From: Mucilaginibacter segetis
GTDB taxonomy: Bacteria > Bacteroidota > Bacteroidia > Sphingobacteriales > Sphingobacteriaceae
Reading direction: 5' to 3'
Length of the DNA stretch: 64,000 bases
NCBI RefSeq assembly: GCF_016522075.1
Contig: NZ_JAEHFW010000001.1
Coordinates: forward strand, 620,001 to 684,000
In this document: positions 1 to 9,063 of the stretch, one piece after another
Layout of the letters: each line of letters starts with the position of its first letter
Position numbering within the stretch: position 1 is the first letter of the stretch
The notes under the pieces: model-generated
Told to the model about the DNA's origin: nothing
Seen by the model: the letters and a program-made list of their open reading frames with translations, nothing else
Database searches by the model: none
Translations under genes and position numbers: made by a program

Positions 1-1
1 A

Positions 2-1777
2 GTTCAAAAAGTTACCGTGTTTTTAACCGGAGCGCAGATTACACGTACTGCTGCCGTTAATATCGGTTCCGGCACGTCAACGCTCATATTTGAGAATATA
101 TCGCCGGATATTGATGTACAAAGTATACAGGTAAAGGCTGCCGGTGAGTTTACTATACTGTCGGTTAAGCACGAAATGAATTACCTTAACGAACAGCTTA
201 AACAAAAACAAGTGCAGGAGTTACAGGCACAGCAAAAAGTACTGCGTGATAAAATTGCCCTGCAAACCAGTATGCTCAATATTTATGAAGAGGAGGCAAC
301 CATGCTTACTAAAAACCAGATGATCGCGGGGCAAAGCGGCCTTGATTTGGTAAAGCTGAAACAAGCGCTCGATTTCCAGACAGAACGTCTTACTGAACTA
401 AAAAAGAAACAACAGGCTGTAAATAATGAAATAGCCTATCTGAATACCGAACTGCAAAAATACGATAAACAAATAGCCGATATTACTAAAGGCAGTACTA
501 CCGCAACCAGCAATATATTAGTGACGGTATCTTCTAAAGCGGTGCTGCAATCTGTATTTACCTTAACATATGTGGTGGATAACGCCGGTTGGTACCCCAC
601 TTACGATATTAGGGCCAAAGATGTGAACAGCCCGGTAACTATATCTTACAAAGCTAATGTTAGCCAGCATAGCGGCGAGGAATGGAAAAACATTAAGCTC
701 ACCCTGTCAACCGGTAACCCTACGGTTAGCGGCAGCAAGCCGCAACTTACGCCCAACTTTTTGAGCCTGAATATGTATTACGCCCCACCTGCCGGTAATA
801 TAACCAAGGTTACAGGCAGGGTAGTTGACCAAAGCGATGGGAGTATGTTACCCGGCGTTACGGTTAAGGTGTTAGGTACATCTATTGGTACAGTTACTGA
901 TGCAGGCGGAAACTATTCTTTACAAGTTCCCGGTAACTCACCCACATTGGAGTACGCTTTTATAGGTTATGAAAGCACACAACGCCCCGTAACTTCTGCT
1001 GATATAGATGTAGCGCTTAAACCAAGTGCACAGCAGCTTAATGATGTAGTAGTTGTTGGGTATGAGACCAATTCTGCTTTAAGTGGTAAAGTAGCAGGGG
1101 TACAAATAAGGGGAAACAGCTCTTATTCTGTTGCCACCATTCCTGTCGCCGTAAATCAAACCGAAAACCAAACCAATGTTGAGTTTAATATAGATAACCC
1201 GTACACCATACCAAGCGACGGTAAGCAATATCTTGTAGAAATAAATGAGGTGAAAACCGACGCTACCTACCAGTATTATGTAGCCCCTAAATTGAGTAGC
1301 GATGTATTTTTAACTGCCCGGATCACGGATTGGAACAAGTATAACTTTTTATCAGGAGAGGCTAATTTGTTTTTCGAGGGAACGTTTATCGGTAAATCAT
1401 TATTAGATACTCATGCTACAGCCGATACTTTAAACTTATCTTTGGGCACTGATAAGAATATTGTGGTTACCCGCACATTGCAAAAGGAAATGAACGGCAA
1501 ACAATACTTTGGATCCAACAAAAAGGAAACACGCGATTGGCTGATCACCGTTAAGAACCGTAAAAATCAGCCTGTGAATTTATTGGTTGAGGATCAGGTT
1601 CCGGTTTCGCAAAGCTCGGATATTGATGTAGATGTGCAGGAAACCAGCGGAGCCGAGGTAAATAAACTTATCGGGGCCTTATCCTGGAACTTAGCCTTGC
1701 AACCGCAGGACGAAAAACAACTAAGGTTAAAATATCAGGTAAAGTACCCTAAAGATAAATCAGTTATCGTACAATAG
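2..1777 (+). CDS. MuiA-family DUF4139 protein with internal carboxypeptidase-regulatory-like insert (5' partial)
   Basis: The frame is open from the first bases (VQKVTVFLTGAQITR, the usual first strand of the mature MuiA/DUF4140 domain), so the true start and signal peptide lie before the window; the GTG at 17 is not the start. In order: DUF4140-like N-terminal region, a long coiled coil (about 185-480), the first part of DUF4139 (VDNAGWYPTYDIR near 570-610), an insert (about 800-1110), then the rest of DUF4139 to a normal C-terminus. The insert reads as a carboxypeptidase-regulatory-like beta domain (VTGRVVDQSDG, TVTDAGGNYSL) followed by LNDVVVVGYE, which resembles the segment before the plug in SusC-type receptors. 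The family is envelope-associated and poorly understood; function here is unknown. The gene ends 6 bp before nuoN, so the two are probably co-transcribed. Confidence 0.85.
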   Translation, partial: VQKVTVFLTGAQITRTAAVNIGSGTSTLIFENISPDIDVQSIQVKAAGEFTILSVKHEMNYLNEQLKQKQVQELQAQQKVLRDKIALQTSMLNIYEEEATMLTKNQMIAGQSGLDLVKLKQALDFQTERLTELKKKQQAVNNEIAYLNTELQKYDKQIADITKGSTTATSNILVTVSSKAVLQSVFTLTYVVDNAGWYPTYDIRAKDVNSPVTISYKANVSQHSGEEWKNIKLTLSTGNPTVSGSKPQLTPNFLSLNMYYAPPAGNITKVTGRVVDQSDGSMLPGVTVKVLGTSIGTVTDAGGNYSLQVPGNSPTLEYAFIGYESTQRPVTSADIDVALKPSAQQLNDVVVVGYETNSALSGKVAGVQIRGNSSYSVATIPVAVNQTENQTNVEFNIDNPYTIPSDGKQYLVEINEVKTDATYQYYVAPKLSSDVFLTARITDWNKYNFLSGEANLFFEGTFIGKSLLDTHATADTLNLSLGTDKNIVVTRTLQKEMNGKQYFGSNKKETRDWLITVKNRKNQPVNLLVEDQVPVSQSSDIDVDVQETSGAEVNKLIGALSWNLALQPQDEKQLRLKYQVKYPKDKSVIVQ

Positions 1778-1783
1778 TAAACT

Positions 1784-3283
1784 ATGCAGTATCTGTTACC
1801 CAATATATCCAGCCAGTTAAATGATGTTTTAGGCAGTATCCCTTACTTTATGCCCGAAATTTATCTGACGATACTGTTTATATTGATACTGGTAATAGAT
1901 CTGCTTTTTGGTAAAACCAGCGCCGGGCTTTGCCGTACCGTAGCTTGTGCCGGTATACTCGTTGTGATTTTTAAAGATCTGCAACAGTTTGAATTGATAC
2001 TTAACGGCGGTCATTTTTTATTCAGCAATATGCTTGTACTGCATCGTAACAGCATAATCTTTAAGCTTATTGTGGATGTGCTCAGTTTTATACTGTTGCT
2101 CTATTTTGCATGGGATAATCGCCTTAAGGCGCATATAAAGGGGTTGTCTGATCTGTACACCATCGTTATTGGTTCTATACTGGGCTTACACCTTATGATA
2201 ATGGGTGTTAACCTGCTTGCTGTTTACCTCGCTATCGAGATGGTATCTATAGCCTCGTATCTGCTGGTGGCTTATCGCTCAGTTAACGCCTTTAGTACAG
2301 AGGCGGGCCTAAAATATGTATTGTTCGGCGCGGCATCTTCGGCAGTAATGCTGTATGGTATATCGCTATTATATGGATTTACAGGCTCACTCAATTTGTT
2401 TGAGAATGCTGCTATTGCACAATTGGTTCGGGTTAACCCTTTAAGTGTTTCGTTTGCTTTGGCGCTGGTATTAACCGGGATAGGGTTTAAATTGTCATTT
2501 GTGCCGGTACATTTTTGGGTGCCCGATGTTTATGAAGGCGCCGCCACACCGGTAACCGCATATCTTTCTACCCTGCCAAAAATAGCTGGCTTTGCACTGC
2601 TGTTTAATTTTATAGCCCCCTTTGGTTTAAACACCGGCTGGCATGCTTTTGACTTCCGGGTGGTATTATCAGCTATAGCCATAATTACGATGATTGCCGG
2701 AAACTTTGCGGCAGTATGGCAAAACAATGTAAAGCGTATGCTGGCTTATTCAGGCATAGGGCACACAGGTTTTGCGCTTATGTCGCTGGTTACGTTTACC
2801 CAACAGGGCATGTCGGCATTAACCTATTATCTGCTGATGTATGGTTTGGCCAATATAGCTGCGCTTGCACTGGCTAATTATTTTGAAAATGCCGAGGGTA
2901 TTACCGATATGCGCAAGTATAAAGGTTTGGGCTTTAAATATCCGCTGGCTTCTGTATGTTTTGTGTTAGTGCTTATCTCTTTAACGGGCATACCTGTAAG
3001 TGCAGGATTTACAGGAAAAGTATTCGTTTTTTCTGCTGTTTATAGTGTTTATCAGCAAACGCATGATGTTTGGCTAATGGCGCTTATGGCTACAGGAGCG
3101 TTAACAACCGTAGTGTCTTTATTTTATTATATTAAAATACCGTTAAATCTTTTCCTGCGCCGCTCGGAATTGCTATTGAGCGAAAACAAGCGTTCTGTTA
3201 AACTGGTAATATTATCTGTACTTATAGCAATTGGCCTTATAGTATTTGGTATTTTCCCTGATGCATTGTTAAAATTCATGTAA
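1784..3283 (+). CDS. nuoN: NADH-quinone oxidoreductase subunit N
   Basis: This 499-residue, almost wholly hydrophobic protein has about 14 predicted membrane helices and belongs to the antiporter-like (proton-conducting) subunits of respiratory complex I. Typical NuoN features are the SYLLVAYR stretch after a conserved membrane Glu (AIEMVSIASY), LTGIGFKLSFVPVHFWVPDVYEG split over the central helices, and KRMLAYSGIGHTG. NuoN is normally the last gene of the nuo operon, and here it is followed by an 83-bp gap and an unrelated transporter gene. What is unusual is that a MuiA-like gene rather than nuoM sits directly upstream. Length and motifs are full, so I expect an active subunit in the inner membrane. 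Confidence 0.95.
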   Translation: MQYLLPNISSQLNDVLGSIPYFMPEIYLTILFILILVIDLLFGKTSAGLCRTVACAGILVVIFKDLQQFELILNGGHFLFSNMLVLHRNSIIFKLIVDVLSFILLLYFAWDNRLKAHIKGLSDLYTIVIGSILGLHLMIMGVNLLAVYLAIEMVSIASYLLVAYRSVNAFSTEAGLKYVLFGAASSAVMLYGISLLYGFTGSLNLFENAAIAQLVRVNPLSVSFALALVLTGIGFKLSFVPVHFWVPDVYEGAATPVTAYLSTLPKIAGFALLFNFIAPFGLNTGWHAFDFRVVLSAIAIITMIAGNFAAVWQNNVKRMLAYSGIGHTGFALMSLVTFTQQGMSALTYYLLMYGLANIAALALANYFENAEGITDMRKYKGLGFKYPLASVCFVLVLISLTGIPVSAGFTGKVFVFSAVYSVYQQTHDVWLMALMATGALTTVVSLFYYIKIPLNLFLRRSELLLSENKRSVKLVILSVLIAIGLIVFGIFPDALLKFM

Positions 3284-3366
3284 AACATTTTTTTTTACAA
3301 TTTTGATTACAGTTTGTATAAAAAAGTATAAATTCAGCCAATTTATATGACCTGTTATTAAATTTA

Positions 3367-4674
3367 ATGAAAAGATATATCCCCTTTTTTATCATTCTTG
3401 TAATATTACTACTTACCTTTCTGTTTCCTTCTGTTGATTTTGACAAAACTATAACCGGGCATTTTGACACCGGGGATACGGCGTGGATGCTAATGTCTAC
3501 GGCATTAGTTCTCATCATGACACCCGGACTGGCATTTTTCTACGGTGGTATGGTGAATAAGAAAAATGTAATATCAACTATGCTGCAAAGCGTAGTTTGT
3601 ATGGTTATTATTACAGTAATGTGGGGCATATTTGGATTTAGCCTTGCTTTCGGTGATAGTTTTCATGGCGTTATAGGTAATCCGGCAACTTTTTTTATGA
3701 TGAAGGGCATGCTGGGTAATGCTACATGGAAAATGGCACCGACTATTCCGTTGTTACTATTTGCCATGTATCAGCTAAAGTTCGCTATTATAACACCTGC
3801 GCTAATTACAGGAGCCTTTGCAGAACGTATCCGCTTTAATTCTTATATTATATTCTTATGCCTGTTTTCTATATTTATATTTTCCCCGTTAGCACATTCC
3901 ACCTGGCATCCTGATGGTGTATTAGCTAAATTAGGCGTGCTTGATTTTGCAGGAGGCACTGTTGTGCACATGTCTGCCGGGTGGGCGGCTTTGGCATCAG
4001 CTATTTATCTAAAAAAACGTAATGAGGCCAGCCATTCTCCGGCACGTATCACCTATGTTATTATAGGTACCGGATTGTTGTGGTTTGGCTGGTTCGGGTT
4101 TAATGCAGGTTCGGCCTTTGGTGCCAATCATTTAGCGGTAACGGCTTTAGCTACGAGTACTACAGCATCAGCGGCTGCAGGCATTACATGGATATTTTTT
4201 GACATGTTGCGCGGTCGTAAACCTTCAGCTATGGGTACCTGTATAGGCGCCGTTGTGGGATTGGTAGCTATAACCCCGGCAGCCGGCTTTGTAACGGTGC
4301 CACACTCCATGGCAATAGGTATCATATCGGCGGTTGTGAGTAATTTGGTGGTTGAGTGGCGTACACGCACTTCAATTGATGATACACTGGATGTTTTTCC
4401 ATGTCATGGCGTAGGGGGCATGGTTGGTATGCTGTTAACCGGTGTATTTGCCAACCAAAACGTAAATCCTGCTAATACTACTGGGGATGGTTTATTCTTT
4501 GGGCATACGCATTTGTTCTTTATACAATTGCTGGCATTGGTAGCTACATCAATATTTTCTTTCTTTGGGTCATTACTGTTATTAAAAATTACCGATATGA
4601 TATCACCTTTAAGGGTAAGCCGAGAGGATGAATTGGTTGGTTTAGATGTTACTCAGCACGGGGAAAAATTATAG
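3367..4674 (+). CDS. amt: Ammonium transporter (Amt/Rh family)
   Basis: A 435-residue membrane protein with an N-terminal hydrophobic segment that may be a signal peptide and about 11 further helices. The Amt signature is present: GDTAWMLMSTALVLIMTPG near residue 36, the twin pore histidines at His201 (GGTVVHMSAGW) and His347 (DVFPCHGVGGMVG), and GFNAGSA. It conducts ammonium/ammonia across the inner membrane. Many amt genes are paired with glnK (PII); none is seen on either side here, so control by PII would have to come from elsewhere. A terminator follows at 4706. Start chosen as the ATG giving the N-terminal hydrophobic stretch; no convincing promoter motif was found in the 83 bp upstream. 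Confidence 0.95.
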   Translation: MKRYIPFFIILVILLLTFLFPSVDFDKTITGHFDTGDTAWMLMSTALVLIMTPGLAFFYGGMVNKKNVISTMLQSVVCMVIITVMWGIFGFSLAFGDSFHGVIGNPATFFMMKGMLGNATWKMAPTIPLLLFAMYQLKFAIITPALITGAFAERIRFNSYIIFLCLFSIFIFSPLAHSTWHPDGVLAKLGVLDFAGGTVVHMSAGWAALASAIYLKKRNEASHSPARITYVIIGTGLLWFGWFGFNAGSAFGANHLAVTALATSTTASAAAGITWIFFDMLRGRKPSAMGTCIGAVVGLVAITPAAGFVTVPHSMAIGIISAVVSNLVVEWRTRTSIDDTLDVFPCHGVGGMVGMLLTGVFANQNVNPANTTGDGLFFGHTHLFFIQLLALVATSIFSFFGSLLLLKITDMISPLRVSREDELVGLDVTQHGEKL

Positions 4675-4705
4675 AAGATAGTCTGATCGATAATTGTAAT
4701 TACAT

Positions 4706-4743
4706 AAAAAAAGGGACGTGCAATTGGTACGCCCCCTTTTTTA
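4706..4743. terminator. Bidirectional terminator between amt and the convergent gene
   Basis: An A-run, then a stem GGGaCGT / ACGcCCC (one A-C mismatch, loop GCAATTGGT), then a T-run. With A on one side and T on the other it can end transcription from both amt (+) and the convergent isomerase-like gene (-), whose stop codon lies just beyond it. Confidence 0.8.
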
Positions 4744-5610
4744 TTATCTCGTTTCGGGTTGTTTCAGGCCTTTAATATATTTTATGGTTTCGGGTATCTG
4801 TTCCGCGTGGTTAGGACTTTCGTCCTCTATAAAATAATGTTTTATACCAATTACTTTAGCGGCCTCTAACACCTCGGGTACATTTATTTGGCCGGTCCCA
4901 AGGGCTACATCGTTAACAATTGGCGTCGCCCCGGTAAGGTCGTTGGCCACGCCTTTGCGTATATCCTTAAGGTGCATCAGTTTAAAACGATCTTTGTATT
5001 TATATAATAGTTTTGCCGGATCGGCACCTCCATGGAAGGCCCACAACATATCCAGCTCAAAAGAAACATTTTCAGGGTCCGTATTTTCGGCTATATAGTC
5101 AAACAAAGTGCCGTTGCCATATTTGCCGAACTCGTAACCATGGTTGTGGTAACAAAAAATTATGCCACTATCTTTTAATATTTTGCCTACCCGGTTAAAA
5201 TCAGTAACGGCTTTTTTGGCATCGTCAATAGTAAAGGTATCACCGTGGGGAATCCAGGCTACCATAATATAATCGGAACCAAAGGTTTTAGCGAGATGTA
5301 TAGCCGAGTCGGGGTTGGTAACTATTGCGTTGTAATCTATTCCGATAGAGGGCATGGTGATATGCCGTTCATCCAGCATTTTTTTAAACTCTTCGGGGCT
5401 AATATTTTTAGGGTTTGGCCCCTCCATTTCGGTTATACCCAAATTCTTTACGGTATCTAGCGTGGCAGATACGCTATTAGGAAAACTGGCACGATAGGTA
5501 TATGCCTGCACACCTAAAGGTGCTTCAAAAAGTGGTTTTTGTTTCTCACTTGTGCAATCGGCCATTGCCAAAACGGCAAGTAAACATAAAGGGACTGTTA
5601 ATTTTTTCAT
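4744..5610 (-). CDS. Exported sugar phosphate isomerase/epimerase-like protein (AP-endonuclease 2 TIM barrel)
   Basis: 288 residues with an N-terminal signal peptide (MKKLTVPLCLLAVLA). A Cys follows (MADC), but Asp at the -1 position makes it a poor lipobox, so periplasmic or lipoprotein location is open. The rest matches the xylose-isomerase-like TIM-barrel family: YTYRASFPNSV near the start, YHNHGYEF in the middle and FELDMLWAFHGG, MHLKDI, and FIEDESP near the end, which carry the expected metal ligands (His, Glu, Asp). Such exported members are common in Bacteroidota and are thought to act on sugars or inositols; the substrate cannot be read from sequence. It stands alone, convergent with amt and divergent from purF. 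Confidence 0.85.
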   Translation of the reverse strand: MKKLTVPLCLLAVLAMADCTSEKQKPLFEAPLGVQAYTYRASFPNSVSATLDTVKNLGITEMEGPNPKNISPEEFKKMLDERHITMPSIGIDYNAIVTNPDSAIHLAKTFGSDYIMVAWIPHGDTFTIDDAKKAVTDFNRVGKILKDSGIIFCYHNHGYEFGKYGNGTLFDYIAENTDPENVSFELDMLWAFHGGADPAKLLYKYKDRFKLMHLKDIRKGVANDLTGATPIVNDVALGTGQINVPEVLEAAKVIGIKHYFIEDESPNHAEQIPETIKYIKGLKQPETR

Positions 5611-5632
5611 AGTTAAAATTGGTTAACGTAGT

Positions 5633-5640
5633 CAAAGTTA
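5633..5640 (-). promoter_or_regulatory. Bacteroidota -7 motif for the isomerase-like gene
   Basis: On the minus strand this reads TAACTTTG (consensus TAnnTTTG), 22 bp before the start codon of the gene ending at 4744. No clear -33 TTTG is seen. The divergent purF gene uses the identical octamer. Confidence 0.5.
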
Positions 5641-5690
5641 ACACAATGTTTTAAATGTGAATATTAATGCATTATAATGACATTGTTAAT

Positions 5691-5720
5691 TTAGAGATTT
5701 AATATTTAGTTATAACTTTG
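5691..5720 (+). promoter_or_regulatory. Candidate purF promoter (-33 TTAG, -7 TAACTTTG)
   Basis: TAACTTTG at 5713-5720 matches TAnnTTTG exactly; an imperfect -33 (TTAG, 5691-5694) lies 18 bp upstream. The motif ends 17 bp before the purF ATG. Purine-regulator sites were not recognised. Confidence 0.6.
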
Positions 5721-5737
5721 CGTGCTCATTACAAATC

Positions 5738-7645
5738 ATGAGCGATCAGATTAAGCATGAATGCGGTGTGGCATTTATCCGCCTTTTAAAGCCACTTTCC
5801 TTTTATCAGAAAAAGTACGGCACCGCGCTGTACGGTTTAAACAAACTTTACCTTTTAATGGAGAAACAGCATAACCGCGGCCAGGATGGCGCAGGTGTTG
5901 CTACCATTAAACTGGATATTGAACCAGGCAAGCGTTACATTAGCAGGCACCGTTCAATGGCATCAAACGCTGTTGCTGATATATTTGAATATATCCAGAA
6001 AAAGTTTGCGGAAATACAAAAGGAAATGCCCGATAAAATGGCTGATGCCAAATGGCTTAAAGAGAACGTTAGCTTTACCGGCGAGGTTCTGCTGGGCCAC
6101 CTGCGCTATGGCACACACGGCAAAAACAGTATTGAAAGCTGCCATCCGTTTTTAAGGCAAAATAACTGGATGACCCGTAACCTTGTTATTGCAGGTAACT
6201 TTAACATGACCAATGTTGACGAATTGCTGCAGCAACTTTATGATCTGGGTCAGCACCCTAAAGAGAAAGCCGATACCGTTACCGTGCTCGAGAAAATAGG
6301 GCATTTCATTGATACCGAAAATCAGGGTTTGTTTGATCAGTATAAACGCGAAGGGGTTAACGATAACATGGAGATCAGCAGAATGATAGCCAACGATATG
6401 GACCTTGGGAAGATACTGAGAAAAAGTGCAAAGAACTGGGATGGGGGTTACACCATTGCAGGAATATTAGGGCATGGTGATGCATTTGTAATGCGCGATC
6501 CGGTAGGAATACGGCCGGCGTATTATTATTATAATGATGAAATAGTGGTTGCCGCATCTGAACGCCCAGCTATCCAAACCGCCTTTAATATTCCTATGGC
6601 TGAGATCAGGGAAATTCAACCCGGTCATGCGCTTATAGTTAAAAAGAACGGGTCTATCAGCGAAGATATGTTTAGCGAGCCGTTAGAAAAAAAATCATGT
6701 TCTTTTGAGCGTATCTATTTTTCTCGTGGAAGTGATGCTGATATTTACCGCGAACGTAAACAATTGGGCCGCCTGCTTTGCCCGCAAATTTTGAATGCGG
6801 TTAATAATGATATAAAAAATACCGTATTCTCTTACATCCCCAATACTGCAGAGGTAGCTTTTTATGGCATGGTAGAGGGTGTACACAAGTATATTAAAAA
6901 ATACCAGCGAGATAGGCTGCTTAACCGTGAGGATAAAATAAGTGAAGAGGAGCTGACCGAGGTGCTTTGTATGGCTCCGCGTGTAGAAAAGATAGCAATA
7001 AAGGATGTTAAACTCCGCACTTTTATTACACAGGATGCTGACCGCAGCGAGATGGTAGCTCACGTGTACGATACAACTTACGGCCTTATTAAAAACGGAA
7101 CAGATACATTAGTGGTATTGGACGACTCTATTGTACGAGGTACTACTTTGAAGCAAAGTATATTAAAAATACTTGATCGCTTAGGGCCTAAGAAGGTTGT
7201 AGTAGTATCATCTGCTCCACAAATACGCTACCCGGATTGTTACGGTATAGACATGTCACGCATGGGTGAGTTTGTGGCCTTTGAAGCCGCTGTAAGTTTG
7301 CTGAAGGAAGCGGGTAAGGATAATGTTATCCTGGAGGTTTACCAAAAGTGTAAGGATAGCGCCGAGTTACCTAAAGAGGAGGTGGAGAACTACGTGAAAG
7401 CCATTTATGAATCATTTACTGATCAGGAAATATCCGACCGGATAGCTAAGATCATTACTCCAAAAAATATTAACTGTGAGGTACAGGTGATTTACCAAAC
7501 GCTTGATAATTTACATAAAGCCTGCCCTAATCATACCGGCGATTGGTATTTTTCAGGTGATTTCCCGACTCCGGGCGGTAACAAGGTAGTTAACCGTGCC
7601 TTTGCCAATTGGATGGAAGGAAAGAACCAACGCGGTTATATGTAG
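5738..7645 (+). CDS. purF: Amidophosphoribosyltransferase, long Bacteroidota form
   Basis: The first enzyme of purine synthesis: it moves the amide nitrogen of glutamine to PRPP. The protein begins MSDQIKHE followed by CGVAF; Cys9 would be the N-terminal nucleophile of the class II glutaminase domain after removal of an 8-residue propeptide. Glutaminase motifs include HNRGQDGAG and GHLRYGTHG. The phosphoribosyltransferase domain has the PRPP loop VVLDDSIVRGTT (about residues 459-470). At 635 residues it is well above the roughly 500 of the E. coli enzyme, with extra sequence within and after the two domains; this long form is what I would expect in this phylum. The gene is alone; purA lies far off at 24.7 kb. 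Some long paralogues of uncertain activity exist, but all key residues are present. Confidence 0.9.
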   Translation: MSDQIKHECGVAFIRLLKPLSFYQKKYGTALYGLNKLYLLMEKQHNRGQDGAGVATIKLDIEPGKRYISRHRSMASNAVADIFEYIQKKFAEIQKEMPDKMADAKWLKENVSFTGEVLLGHLRYGTHGKNSIESCHPFLRQNNWMTRNLVIAGNFNMTNVDELLQQLYDLGQHPKEKADTVTVLEKIGHFIDTENQGLFDQYKREGVNDNMEISRMIANDMDLGKILRKSAKNWDGGYTIAGILGHGDAFVMRDPVGIRPAYYYYNDEIVVAASERPAIQTAFNIPMAEIREIQPGHALIVKKNGSISEDMFSEPLEKKSCSFERIYFSRGSDADIYRERKQLGRLLCPQILNAVNNDIKNTVFSYIPNTAEVAFYGMVEGVHKYIKKYQRDRLLNREDKISEEELTEVLCMAPRVEKIAIKDVKLRTFITQDADRSEMVAHVYDTTYGLIKNGTDTLVVLDDSIVRGTTLKQSILKILDRLGPKKVVVVSSAPQIRYPDCYGIDMSRMGEFVAFEAAVSLLKEAGKDNVILEVYQKCKDSAELPKEEVENYVKAIYESFTDQEISDRIAKIITPKNINCEVQVIYQTLDNLHKACPNHTGDWYFSGDFPTPGGNKVVNRAFANWMEGKNQRGYM

Positions 7646-7709
7646 GAATGAATCTTAATGATTTTCAGATAGATCATCTCTGATTTACGATATATTGCAA
7701 ACGTTTCCG

Positions 7710-8160
7710 CTAAACACCAAACTGCCTTAAATGGTGGTCCAGGTGTTTGTAGAGTAATTTGTCCCATTCAACAATGGTTAATGCTCCAAAAAAGGATGTG
7801 GTTTTTTGGTGATACCTGCAGGCCCCGCAATAGCCAGACGTTTAGTAGCTGCTATCAGTTTTTCTTTTTCCAATTCAAAATCTTGTCCGTCCTCAATTTT
7901 GGCTTCTTTAAAGGTTGGCAGATTTTTTCCAATGGTGCATCATCCCTGGTTAGTTTCTTTTTAGCCATTTTGCCAAACAGTAAACCCATTAATCCGCCTT
8001 TGAGTTGTATTTCTTCGAAAGCTATTTTAACGGGCATCTGGCTATGAGCCAGCATTTGCGATACATTCATTTTTCCCCATAGTGCACGGCTGGCTGGAGT
8101 TAATCGGTTAATACGATCAATCAATTTTTTATTATCAGCTTCGTTGAAAATACTTTCCAT
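7710..8160 (-). pseudogene. DUF1569 (DinB-like) gene interrupted by a -1 frameshift
   Basis: Reading on the minus strand from the ATG at 8160, the frame gives a DUF1569 N-terminal half (ALWGKMNVSQMLAHSQMP, LFGKMAKKKL) and then runs into nonsense, stopping at 7855. A second frame continues exactly where the first leaves the family: LPTFKEAKIEDGQDFELEK, then HPFFGALTIVEWDKL and YKHLDHHLRQFGV, stopping at 7710. The break falls in a run of six A (minus strand, about 7923-7928); seven A would restore one 150-residue reading frame, the usual family length. So this is a recent pseudogene, a sequencing error in a homopolymer, or a frameshift site. The family's role is unknown (DinB-like four-helix fold). 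It lies between purF and a LysE-type gene. Confidence 0.85.
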
Positions 8161-8226
8161 CAGTTTATCAATTGATTAGTTAAAATTAGGAAAAAGGATT
8201 CTGAGTTAATAAAAAATGATTACAGA

Positions 8227-8880
8227 TCAGCCGGAAGGTGCAGAGAAAATAAAATGAGTAACCAGCCTGTCTACCAGTATAAGTGACGCGATAATAAGCG
8301 CGATACCTGCAATTTCATTAAGGCGGTGTACAAACTTTACCGATATATGATCACGGAGTTTGTTGGCATAAAAAGCTTTGGTGGTATCCAGCCCGAATTG
8401 CACAATAAGTATAGTTAAAAACATAATGGCAATTTTAAGCGAACGATTGTGTACGCCAGCGTGATAAACCGTACTGGCAGCGCCGATAACTACCGTCCAA
8501 TGGAAGAGCACTGTGGGGTTAAAAATGCACATTACAAAGCCCTTTAAGAAATACCCTGCATGGTTAATCTTTTTAGGTTCTATATTCTTATAATCAACAT
8601 CGGCTTTTTTAAAGATGTAATAAACTCCAATTGTAAAAAGTATAATACTGCCAATTATACCTGCTATGGTTTTATCACTGTTGGTAACATCAAAGTATTG
8701 CGAACCAAATAGTATGGCTCCTACAAAAACCATATCGCTGGTTACTACACCAAGGGCAAGGGCTATACCTGCATGAAAGCCTTTTTCAATACTTGTTTTG
8801 ATTAACGCGAAAAAAACGGGACCTGTTATAAACGTGAGCACTAATCCAAATCCTATTCCCGAAATAATGGCTTCTATCAT
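8227..8880 (-). CDS. LysE/RhtB family amino-acid exporter
   Basis: A 217-residue inner-membrane protein with about six hydrophobic segments. The N-terminal third carries the family signature (GFGLVLTFITGPVFFALI, then GFHAGIALALGVVTSD), including the conserved Gly-Pro after the first helix. Members export amino acids such as lysine, arginine, threonine or homoserine; the substrate cannot be told. It lies 66 bp upstream (in its own direction) of the broken DUF1569 gene and diverges from the sugar permease. No TAnnTTTG motif was found within 60 bp of its start. Confidence 0.85.
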   Translation of the reverse strand: MIEAIISGIGFGLVLTFITGPVFFALIKTSIEKGFHAGIALALGVVTSDMVFVGAILFGSQYFDVTNSDKTIAGIIGSIILFTIGVYYIFKKADVDYKNIEPKKINHAGYFLKGFVMCIFNPTVLFHWTVVIGAASTVYHAGVHNRSLKIAIMFLTILIVQFGLDTTKAFYANKLRDHISVKFVHRLNEIAGIALIIASLILVDRLVTHFIFSAPSG

Positions 8881-9063
8881 TAAGTTAGGCTTATGTTTAA
8901 TCCTGCTATGAGGGTAAAATCACGACTAATATGCGATTTTTATCTGTTAAACACACAAAAAGTGAAATTGTAATTTATAATTTAAAAAAATTATGGGCAT
9001 AATTATAAAATTTAATTTAAGTTTAGTGCTTTAAACAAACCTGAGTAATAACCTATAAAACTA

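Noticed and set aside
6695..7063. A 122-codon minus-strand frame inside purF
   Set aside because: Antisense to the conserved part of purF; the translation shows no domain and no promoter.
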